A stretch of DNA of 64,000 nucleotides from Branchiostoma floridae (Eukaryota; Chordata; Leptocardii; Amphioxiformes; Branchiostomatidae). A program made the translations under genes and the position numbers. The notes beneath the pieces are model-generated. The model was not told where the DNA came from and did not search any database. It saw only the letters and a list, made by a program, of their open reading frames with translations. The stretch's first letter is position 1; every line of letters begins with the position of its first letter. Positions 11,901-23,900 of the stretch are shown piece after piece. The stretch spans positions 2,271,643 to 2,335,642 of the forward strand of contig NC_049985.1 in assembly GCF_000003815.2 (NCBI RefSeq), given 5' to 3'.

Positions 11901-14900
11901 AAGCTGTCCGTAGAGTTGTTGAAGTTCCTCCCTCAGCTCGCTGGCTGACTTCCCGTCCAGGGCCAACAGGCGCTTCTCTCTGTTTGGGGTTGTGACGCCG
12001 GAATCGTCTTCGCTGTCGTCTTGGTCCTGTACGTCTCTGGGCCCTATGATGCGCGGTGTGGTCGGGCCATGGTCGGGCTTGGAGGGTTTCTTACCCTTCC
12101 GCAGGGTTTCCATTTCCTGAAAAATATAAAAGTGATCGCATATGAAGTCATTGAACAGGTGAGCTAATCTTTCATTGGTCGTGACAGAAAAAAAATAGAC
12201 GTTATGTAACGTATTTATAGATTATCTATCGGGCGAGGTTTTTCTTTCCTTCCTGAGGGTTTCGATTTCCTGTAAAAGAGTAAAAATCATCTCGGACCTG
12301 TTGATCTCAAATTAACTCAATGTTTTGAAATGAATAAATAAATAGATAATTAAGTTGTCCACGGCGTAATGTCCCGTCCTTAGGATTGCTACACTTTCCA
12401 GTAGCGTGAATGCCAGGTGAGCGACAACAGGCGGAAATCGAACTCACGACCATTGGTCCAGAGGCAGGGTCTCTAACCACTGGGCTATGCTCCCAACGTG
12501 GTAGCATGACATTTCGGCGTAAGGGCAGTTTGGCCTCTAGCCGAACAGGACGATTCGGCACTGGATCCAGGAAGACTCGGGTTATAGTTAGGATTAGGGT
12601 TGAGTTAAGGCGTCCTCTTGACAGTCCTAGGGCTGATGCCGCATCGTCCTGATCGAGTAGAGGCCGACCTGTCCACGACCCGAAAGGTCGGACAATCACG
12701 AGACGCTTATTCCTATTTTCCCCTAACTATCGCAGAGTGGAATTTGTCATCACCAAGCACAGCAAGGGCATCTTCGCTAGATAGTTTTAAAGAACGCTTG
12801 AAGATAGATGGGCAAAAGTTGCGTCTGATAGGTCGTTCAGTGCAAAACAACCAGAAGCTGGCGTGTTATTCAAAAGGTCGGTGCTAGATGACAAAACAAA
12901 GACGACAGAAAAAGGCCACGTTTATTCCTATCAACTTCTGCTTGGAGAGTAGGTTATAACAGCTATATTGATATAGATACGCGCATATGTACCTTTAGAA
13001 GCGCCTGGTTCTGCTGCTGAAGCCGCTTGACCTCGTCCCACAGCATGTTGGTGGGGCGGCTCTCCAGCGCCAGCACCCGCTGCTCCATGACGTGATGCGT
13101 GCTCTGCAGGAACTCGTTCTGCCGCCGCAGCTGCTGAACCATCTCCTGAACACCCTGCTGGTCCAAGACCTGCAGAAACAGACAAGGTTCACTTTACTCC
13201 TGAACCATCTCCCTAACACCTGCGGAAACAGACAAGGTTCCCTTTACTCCTGTCCTGAACCATCTCCTGAACACCTGCAGAAACAGACAAGCTTCACTTT
13301 ACTCCTGAACCATCTCCTGAACACCCTGCTGATCCAACACCTGTGGAAACAGACAGGGTTCACATTACTCCTGAACCGTCTCCTGAACACCCTGCTGGTC
13401 TAAAACCTGCGGAAACAGACAAGCTTCACTTTACTCCTGAACCATCTCCTGAACACCTGCTGAAACAGACAAGCTTCACTTTACTACTACTGAACCATCT
13501 CCTGAACACCTGCAGAAACAGACAAGCTTCACTTTACTCCTGAACCATCTCCTGAACACCCTGCTGGTCCAACACCTGCAGCGAAAGACAGGTTTCACTT
13601 TACTCTCAAGGGCAGACACGACTATTTCTCTTGAACCATCTCCTGTACACCCTGTCTGTCTTACATACACCTGCAACAACAGGCAAGGTTCATTTTACTC
13701 TGAATCATTTGAATAACGATATCATCTACAGCAAGATACAAGGTTTCACTTTAAGAAGAGACAAGGCTATGTTTTTATCATTGAATGAATGTGTGAATGT
13801 ATGAATAAGTGAATGAGGATAAAGTGATAAATTTTCTGTGGCATATATAAAGTTGATTTAGACTCTCGAGTGTCTGTTTGTAAGTGGCAAAACACAACAA
13901 GATTAGATGCATTTTTTATTATAACAATGGTTAGGTCTTACTAATTAAGAAAATGTTAGAATTGTGGGACTCCTTTAAAACTGTGTCTGTTTTTTCGTTT
14001 GTCTGTTGGTTGTCTGTATTGCATACACGAATCAAGGCGTAATATATACTATGTAATGTTATGTGTATGTGTACCAATGTGATGTATATGTTTTAATGTA
14101 TGACCCCAGGAAGAATAGTGGATGCACATGTGTATTCACTAATGGGTGTCATTTTAACAATAAACAATATATCAGATTTGTACAGAATAGCACAAGCTCC
14201 GGACAGCTTTATTTCATCCACTCACACCGGGATGGATCCCTATCGTTTTCGAGTGGTAGGTGTGGCTCTCCTCAAGCACGGGACCTCCATTTAATTTCCT
14301 ATTCGAGTGACATTCTTAGCCTAGGTTTGGTACTCATTTCCACCTGAGTGGAAAATTAGTATATTTCCCAAGGGCACAGCATGTCAGGAGATTGAACCCA
14401 GAACCTCTGGGTCCAGGACTAGCACTCTAATCGCTACGCCTGCAAACAATATTTAGCTGTAAGTAGCTCTGAATGATTATGTTCCAAGTTTAAATATGTT
14501 GAAAGCATTCGTGTACAATGATTCCATGAAGAGTAGAGGTGTAAGTTGCTAATCGAGATCAAAACAAAGAAATAAACAAACAAATAAGATATAAGAATGA
14601 GTTATACCTTATTACATATATCCTTTATTAACCTTAATGTGCATTCCCGTAATGTTTAAAAGTGCAGTTCTGAGCCCAGTAAGTGATTCTAAGAATTTTA
14701 AATGTATCATCCATTGTAAGCAGCAGAAGAATTCATTGTCCCTACAGGGAACCCTGCCATTTTCTTCCGTTCCATTAGAAATAAGATCCATCATTAAATA
14801 TCTAAAGCGTATGACACATCCACTATTGGATACCTAACGTGTATTACACAACGCAATCAGACATGCCTATCTTGTGGAGATGAAATTCAATGCGTAAAAT

Positions 14901-17900
14901 TGAATTGTACATTTATTTCAGCGGAACAGATGAATGAATGACATTAAATATATTGCCTTGCATTCTGTGAATACATTGATATCTGATAAGTGTGATAACA
15001 CTTACATGCAAATGAATGTTGTGGAGTCATGTTAAAAACTTTTAGATTCCGTGGAAAAATTTGATACAACCAGGATATTCAGAAACAACTAAATGTCCGT
15101 CGAGAGTCAGCGCCAGTCCCAATGGCAATGGACGGTCCAGTCCGTGTTCCTCCCGTGTCAGCACGTGCCTGATAAACGTGCCGTCCCGACTGAACACGGA
15201 AACACGAAAGTTTTTAAAGTCAGCCACGATGATGTTGTCCTCGCCGTCCGTGATGACAGACCAGGGGCTGTACAGCTGACCAGGTTCCGAGCCACGTGAC
15301 CCGCACGTGAAGAGATAACGACCGGTGGGGTCAAATATCTTCAAGTTGTTGTTGTCACAGTCATTGACGATGATTTGGTTGCTGCTGTTGACGGTCACGC
15401 GGAGATAGGAACCCAGCTGCTGCTGACCTTGACCTTTATCCCCGAACTTCAGCATGACGTCACCGCTGGGACTAAGTACGAAAACTTGGTGCTCGATAGT
15501 GACGATGACGCGTCCCAAACCGTCAACAGCAACACCACGTGTAGCGCCTCCTCTCTGTGCAGCCCCTGTCACCTGGATGACACGTGACTCCCTCCCCTGT
15601 TTGTCCAGTACGTGAATCCTGTGTCCGTCCCCTGTCACCAACAGCTCACCGTTTGTCAGTGCCGCCACATACAACGGCTTGAACCTTAGGTCGACCTTCC
15701 TCTTGAAGGAGCCATCTTTGTCTAGAAATTGCAGGCGCAAGTTGCTATAATCAGCCACAACAATGTCTCCCTCTGCGGTGACAGCGAGCGAGCTCGGAAA
15801 GGCAAACTGTCCAACTCCACAGCCCTTCTTACCAACAGTTTTCACGTGTTTTAGACTCGAGCCGCCATTCCCGATCACCACGTTTGGTCGCACTTGCGTG
15901 ATTTTTTGCGGTGAGCACAAAGGTGTTTTCACCTGGTTTATTCCACCTACAAGTCTAGCTACTTCCTGCTCCAGTTCTCCGGTTGGTGGGTCAAAGGTCA
16001 AGTTCACAAAGTTCTTGGGAAGTTCAGACTTCTCAGTGTTTTTGTACTCCGCGGTTTGATCCAACCGTCCGGTCAGTTCTCCGGCCACCGACATGAGCTC
16101 CGCCGGGCTCCCGTACTCCAACACGTTGTCCGTGAACTGGACACAGCTCCTGGCTGAGGCCAGGTCCATCTCAGCTGCCTCCATGGCGGCTTCCATCTGT
16201 TTCTCCCGAGCAGCGTTCATGGCGCGAAGCTGAACGATTCTGTCGTTTCCCACCTTCTTCGCGGCCTCGATGATCGAGTTGACTTGTTTTCTGATCTGTT
16301 CTTCTGTTCGCTGTACCTGTGCAGACCACTCGTCCTTCACTGACTGCAACTCTTCTATCCACTTCTCACGCAGGTCTGCTGTGTTCTTGACTGTCGCAAG
16401 TTTTGCCTTGACCTTTGCCCCCTCCCTCTCGGCCGCCTTCTCTATCTCCACATACTGGTGATCTTTGTGCGCCGTGACCACACAGTGCAGACAGATGACC
16501 CGGTGGCAGGTGTCACAGTAGAACTTGTTCAGTTCATGGTGATCCTCACACTTGGAGGTCTCCCTTGCCCGGAGCTCGGCGGCAGCCTTGCCGGATTGGA
16601 GGTCTTGAACTTTGTGGGACCGATTAGCTTTGAAGCGTCCGTGCATATCGTTACACGTCTGACACAGGTAGTCAGTACACTCCAAGCAGTAGAACTGAGC
16701 CTTGTTGCCTACCTCACATACCGTACAGGGGATTCCATCCTCCGGCGCCTCGGAAATTTCCCCTTTCGGCTGTTGTTGTAGAATGTCGCGCAGTTTGCCA
16801 ACGAGGAAGTTGGACTTCAGCTCTTGGACGCCATTTCTGGGCAGTGGCACGTCCTGTCGGCATGTTGGACAGTCCAGTTTCCCTACCGGCTCTGTGGCCA
16901 GGAGCTTCTCCAAACACGGCTGGCAGAAGGTGTGAAGACACGGCAGCATCTTAGGCTGCTTGAAGTCCTCCAAACACACCTGGCAGACGAGAAATTCGTC
17001 TGTTATATCGCTGATCGCGTTCGACGCCATTGTCACTAAGCACTGAATGTTGACATTGGCACGCCCACTGAAACTTTAGAAGGGGTCACAGTAAAACGCT
17101 TTGAGCGTTCGACCTTATCAATTATGTTTACCTTCTATTCACACTTTAGGTCGTTCCATTCCATAAGTTTGGAGGGGTGCAGACCCACTGTCGATACGAC
17201 GCAAAGAGATACGATAATAAGGCAAGCAACATATAGCCTATAGGGATGAAAGGGTAATCGTAAGTTGTGTCGAGTTGTCGGAAGGTTGACCAGAATTTCC
17301 CTGGGTTCAAGGGGAAAGTCCTGACGGCCTTTGGGAACACCTTGTGATATCGCGTGGCGTAATCGGCAGCGCTTTGGGCTCAGACCTAAGAGGTCTTGGG
17401 TTCGAAACCTGCCATTGTGATTTAACTAGTACGAGGAGTACTGTACGAGTTTGTCTTCTAGTGAAAAATGTGATAGCACCCCTCTATTGCATTAACTCAT
17501 TAGTTAGAATAAATTTGTGTCTATCATTGAAAAAGGTAATAGCATCCATCTATAACATTAATTCACGAAAAAGAGGGGAAAGTTGGTTCTACTAGTGAAA
17601 GAATGTGATAGCACCACTCTACCACCTTAATTCACTAGTGAGAGTAAAAGGTCTGATCTAAATTAATTCTTGAAATAATGAGATACCATTGTGACAACCA
17701 TTGTCACGTGTAAAAGTAGCTAACATGGTTTTCAACTGAAAAACTTTTTGAACTAAAATAATGAGATAAATAGACCACTACCGGGTCAGTAAATTAATGT
17801 AAGGGAAGGGTGTTATCACATTTTTCACTACTAGACACAGATTTAGACCAGATGTATACCTTTTACTAGTGAATTAGTGTGATAGCACCCATTATCACAT

Positions 17901-20900
17901 TAAGTCACTAGGTAAGTGGAAAAAACTGCATCTACTAGTGAAAAATGTGATGGCACTCCTCTATCACATTAATTCACAAGTGAGAGAGGGAAAGTGTTGC
18001 TACTAGTGACAAAAATGTGATAGCACCCCTCTATCACATTAATTCACTAGTAAGAGAAAAACTGTGTCTACTAGTGAAAAATGTGATAGCACCCCTCTAT
18101 CACATTAATTCACTAGTATACGTAAGAGAAAAACTGCATACTAGCGAAAAATGTGATAGCACCCCTCTATCACATTAATTCACTAGTAAGAGGAAAAGTG
18201 TGTCTACTAGTGAAAAATGTGATAGCACTCCTCTATCACATTAATTCACAATTAAGAGGAAAAAGTGTTGCTACTAGTGACAAAAATGTGATAGCACTCC
18301 TCGGTACATTAATTCACTAGTAAGAGAAAAAACTGTGTCTACTAGAGAAAAATTCAATAGTAAAAGGAAAACATCTGATCTCATCAAGCAGAACGTAAGA
18401 TATTGCATTAATTTAAAGACACCACAGAGCAGAGTCTAAACTATTAACATTATAAAGCCTGTCATCGTCATCTCAAGTCACCATTCTGTAATCTTTATGA
18501 ACAACCAAAAACAGAATGGTACAGAAAGGTTAAAAAAGGTATGAAACATAGTTCTACATCAAGTATAATGCATAGCGTATAAAGTCCTCATCAAATATGT
18601 GCAAGCTACTCGTGCTGCATGATAATCTGTTGTATGGGGAAGGTTCAACTTAACGGAGTGCTGGATAGCATGAAGGATTCATGTACGTGTAATCTAACAT
18701 TGCACAAGTATCTAAAATTCCATGACCTGATACCTGGTTACTGAATCCTTTATTGACCTTTTTAGTACTCTTTGCTTGATGTATTGGACTTTTTCTAATA
18801 AAATGAGACAAGAGTCCATTTGTGGTACTGCACACCACGATAAAATTGACTAAACTTTAAACGCTAATATCTCGAAAACAAAACATTAGATTTGAACGCG
18901 GTTTTAACCTAACTCATTAGTTAGGGTTAACAATGTGCCTTTTTCTAGGAGTGGGTGGGGAGGGGGTCTAGGAGAGATGGTTTCTAACGGGCTTGGCTTG
19001 CCTTCCTGGCTATTGGTGAACGTTTTTCGCAGTTTAGCAGAATTTTCGAATTGATAGGAAGTATGAATTTTTCTGTCGCATAGAACAAATACATGAAACA
19101 CAGCAATGAATGAAAGAACACTTTCGGCGTCCCTAAAACAATCATTATTGACCATCATACTGAAGCATGTTTTCTCAAACTTTAATATTAAAAGTCTTTT
19201 GGTCTTTGTTGGATATACAATATTTACAAATAAAGTGCATTGTACAGTGGTTCATAGAGAGATACTTTGTTCTTGTGGAGATTGAAGTTAAAAGGTAAAA
19301 TGTAACTGTATCATAGCGGCACACATGGATGCATGGCGTTATATATTGTCTTCGGTGCTTTAGAAAAATGTTTAACGCTTTGGATGAATTGATGTCATTA
19401 ATATCTGTTCGCTTAGATTGAAAAATTGTATTAGTGATTTGATAAGTGAAGATCAAACTGGTTATTTGAAAAACAGATTCATTGGAGAGAATATACGAAG
19501 AATTTTAGAATTAATTGAATATTATGACACTAACGAAAAACCAGGACTGATCTTTATTGCCGATTTCGAGAAGGCATTTGATAGCCTAAGATGGGATTAT
19601 ATGTTTAAAGTTTTGAACTATTTTGGCTTTGGGGAATCTCTTATTAAATGGATTTCGGTTTTATACAACAATATTTCTAGTAAAGTAATAAACAATGGAC
19701 ATATTTCTGACGCCTTTCCTCTTCTCCGTGGTGTTCGACAGGGGTGTCCCCTCTCCCCCTACTTGTTTATTTTATGTGTAGAATTATTAGCCACAAAAAT
19801 CAGGACCAACGAACACATAAAAGGACTTAAGATACACACTCTGGAAACCAAGGTCTCACAGTTTGCTGATGATTCTAATTTTCCTCTGCAACCCGAAGCA
19901 CAATCTCTAGTAGCCCTCGTTGAAGATTTAAAGAATTTTTCAATAATTTCTGGCTTAAAACCGAACTTTGACAAATGTACGATTTTAAGAATAGGCTCTT
20001 TAAAAAACACAACTTTTTCTCTCCCTTGTGATCTTCCTATCAAATGGACTAATGGCCCTGTACAACTTCTAGGGATTATGCTGGGTTTAGGCACAACTGG
20101 TTATACCGAAAAATTAGATCAGAATTACTGGACAAAACTAGCTAAGATAGACAAGATCTTGCTCCCCTGGAGAGGACATTCCTTAACACTTTTTGGTAAA
20201 ATTGCCTTGGTGAACTCTCTAATAGTATCACAATTTACATATCTATTCATGGCTTTACCTTCTCCTAGCGCCAAGTTCTTTAAGGAGTATGAGAAAAAGA
20301 TATTCAATTTCATTTGGAATGGGCGCCCAGAAAAGATTAAACGCAAGGTTATATATAACACCTATGACTGTGGTGGTCTGAAATTAATACACTTACCCAC
20401 TTTTGATCTCACTCGTAAGGCATCGTGGATACCTAGACTATGGCAAGCAAAAACACCTTTAAGTAAATACTTGACTGATTTCCCAGATCCTGTATGTAAA
20501 CTTTACCCTTTCTTGCAATTATCTAAATATCATATAGACTGTATTTTCACTAAGTTTTCTCGGTCTGTTAGTCCTTTCTTCATCAATGCCCTTAAAGCAT
20601 GGCTTTCCTTCCAATTTAAGCCACCTGAAACACACCAGGACATACAATCACAGCTTTTATGGCTCAACTCAAATATTACTATAGACAGCAAGCCTATTCA
20701 CTTTAGAAAGCAAGCTACTGGTCAAATATTATTTATAAGTGACCTTTTAGATACAAATGGAAAATTTTTGTCATATAAGGAATTATCGCTGAAATTTGGG
20801 AAAACTCTTCAAATGATGGAATATAATCAAATAATCTCCGCTATCCCAAGCACCTGGAAAAGACATCTTAAGGATAAACCACTTACTATAGGACCTAATG

Positions 20901-23900
20901 CACCCTTCATATCAAACTATTCCTGGTTGGGGGCACGTAAGATAAATAAAGATATATACATGACAACTCTTTTGACAAATAACGTAGTCCAAACCCCAGT
21001 TAAAATCCAAACATATTGGGAAGAAATACTTGACATAATAATACCATGGAAACAAGTTTATAGACTGATATACAAGACTACAATATGTCCGAGACTAAGA
21101 TTTTTCCAATTTAGGATGTTACATAAATTTCTACCTACCAGAAAAATGTTATATATTTGGAAACTCTCGGACAGCCCTATTTGCATACACTGTGGAAATG
21201 AGCAAGAAGATACACTGCATCTATTTTGGGAATGTCCAAGAGTTTCCCAATTTTGGAGAGATGTCAAGAAATGGCACGAACGAGTATCGAGTGAACCATT
21301 ACACATAGATTTAGCAAGTGTAATTTTGGGTGATCTAACAGTAAATTCCCCTAGGCTGAACAATACACTAATATTAATGGCAAAATTTTTTATTTACAAA
21401 CAGCAAGAAAAACACCTATCATTAAACCATTTTATCTCATATATTAAGACTTCTTACAAATTGGGATTTATAATAGCTTCCAGAAAGAACAAATTGGCAG
21501 TTCACTACAGTAAATGGGGAGAAATACTTCACATCATTTCTTAAACCCCTCTATTTTCTTTTTGTCTTTTGCTACTCTTGTGGTTTTGCATTATTCAATT
21601 ATTTTCACTAGTATTTGAAGCGAAATGTTGTATTGATGGTTTCTTATGTGTCTGTACTTTATTTGAGATTATTCTTGTTTAAAGTTTACCATTAATTTAC
21701 ACTGATGTTACTTTTCTTATGTAAACGATACTACCTTATACTACTGTATTAGTTTATTTGGTTGGTATTATTTTCTTCCCGCTGTAGTATTGTTATCTAT
21801 TTTTGGATCCGTGGTTTATGTTTATGTTTTGTCTCAGTTATTGTCTCCATCTCTATTGTCATTATGTATTCTTCTGTTATTTCTGTTTATTTGAAATGCA
21901 ATAAATATTAAAAAAAAAAAAATCTGTTCGGTACAATAAGCGGTACATGCAGTAGTAGAACTAGAAGGATGTTGTGAAGTTGTTCGAAAAACGTTATTTT
22001 CCGTGGAAAAATATAATAGAATGAGTACATTCAGAAACGACCAAATGTCCGTCGTGAGTCAGCGCCAGTCCCAATGGACCGCACAGTCCGTGTTCCTCCC
22101 GTGTCAGCACGTGCCTGATAAACGTGCCGTTCCGACTGAACACGGAAACACGCCAGTTGTTACAGTCAGCCACGATGATTTTGTCCTCGCTGTCCGTGAT
22201 GACACATTCGGGCTTGTTGAGCTGACCAGGTCCCGAGCCGAGTGACCCGCACGTGAAAAGATGACGACCGGCGGGGTCAAATACCTTCACGTTGTGGTTG
22301 TCATAGTCACTGACGATGATTTGGTTGCTGCTGTTGACGGTAACGCGGAGGTCGGAACTCAGCTGCTGCTGACCTTGACCTTTGTATCCGAATTTCAGCA
22401 TGACGTCACCGCCGGGACTGAGTACAAGAACTTGGTACCCGATAGTGACGATGATGCGTCCCAAACCGTCAACAGCGACACCGAGTGTAGTTTCATCTGT
22501 CTCTGCAGCCCCTGTCACCTGGATGACACGTGACTCCCTCCCCTGTTTGTCCAGTACGTGAATCTTGTGTCCGTCTCCTGTCACCAACAGTTCACCGTTT
22601 GTCAGTGCCGCCACAGACCACGGCTTGAACCCCAGATCGACCTTCTTCTTGAAAGAGCCACCTTTGTTCAGAAATTGCAGCCGTGAGTTTTCATTATCAG
22701 TTACTACAATGTCTCCCTCTGCGGTGACTGCGAGATAGTCTAACTGCCCATCCCCACTGCCCTCTTCCCCAACAGTTTTCACGTGTTTTACACTCGCACC
22801 GCCATTCCCGATCACCACGTTCGGTTGCACCTGCCTGATTTGAGGTGGACGCAAAGGTGTTCTCACCTGTTTTATCCCACTTACAAGTTTAGCTACTTCC
22901 TGCTCTAGGTCACCAGCTGGTGGGTCTAAGGTCAAGGTCACAAAGTTCTCGGTCAGTTCAGATTTCACGGTGTTCTTGTCTTCCCCGGTTTGGTCCAACC
23001 GTCCGGCCAGTTCTCCTGCCACCGACATGAGCTCCGCCGGGCTCCCGTACTCCAACACGTTGTCCGTGAACTGGACACAGCTCCTGGCTGAGGCCAGGTC
23101 CATCTCAGCTGTCTCCATGGCGGCTTCCATCTGTTTCTCCCGAGCAACGTTCATGGCGCGAAGCTGAGCGATTCTGTCGTTTCCCACCTTCTTCGCGGTA
23201 TCGATGATCGAGTTGACTTGTTTTCTGATCTGTTCTTCTGTCCGCTGTACCTCTGAAGACCACACGTTCTTCACTAACTGCAGCTGCTGTATCCACATCT
23301 CATGCAGGTCTGCTGTGTTCTTGACTGTCGCCAGTTTTGCCTTGATCTTTGCTCCCTCCCTCTCGGCCGCCTTCTCTATCTCCACATACTGGTGATCTTT
23401 GTGCGCCGTGACCACACAGTGCAGACAGATGACCCGGTGACAGGTATCACAGTGGAACTTGTTCAGTTCACGGTGATCCTCACACTTGGAGGTCTCCCTT
23501 GCTCTTAGCTCGGCGGCAGCTTGGCCGGATTGCAGGTCTTGAAGTGTTACAACTTTGTGGGACTTGGTCACTTGAAGCCGACGATGGGTGCCGTTACATG
23601 TCTGACACAAATAGTTGGTACACACCACACAGTAGAACTGAGCCGAGTTCCCGACCTCACAGGCCGTACATGGGACTCCTTCCTCCCGCGCCTTGGAAGT
23701 ACTAGTTGCCCCTTTCGGCTGTTGTTGCAGAATGTCGCGCAGTTTGCCAACGAGGAAGTTGGACTTCAGACCCTTCACGCCATTTTCTGGGAGGGGCACG
23801 TCCTGTCGGCATGTTGGACAGTCCAGTTTCCCTAAAGGCTCTGTGGCCAGGAGCTTCTCCAAACACGGCTGGCAGAAGGTGTGAAGACACGACAGCATCT

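Noticed and set aside
15061-16941. Genes on the plus strand opposite the TRIM copies (many open frames of 60-107 codons)
   Set aside because: All are antisense shadows of the TRIM coding frame and recur at the same places in copies A-D.
17350-17422. Functional tRNA gene
   Set aside because: Box A and box B are present but the acceptor stem and part of the T stem do not pair, and no Pol III terminator run follows closely.
17440-18360. CRISPR array (regular palindromic repeats with spacers)
   Set aside because: The context is eukaryotic (introns, LINE, TRIM genes), the spacers are similar to each other, not unique, and no cas genes are present. A hairpin satellite explains it.
19418-21544. 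Host gene with reverse-transcriptase domain
   Set aside because: Exact target duplication, A-tail and empty paralogous site show it is a LINE insertion.
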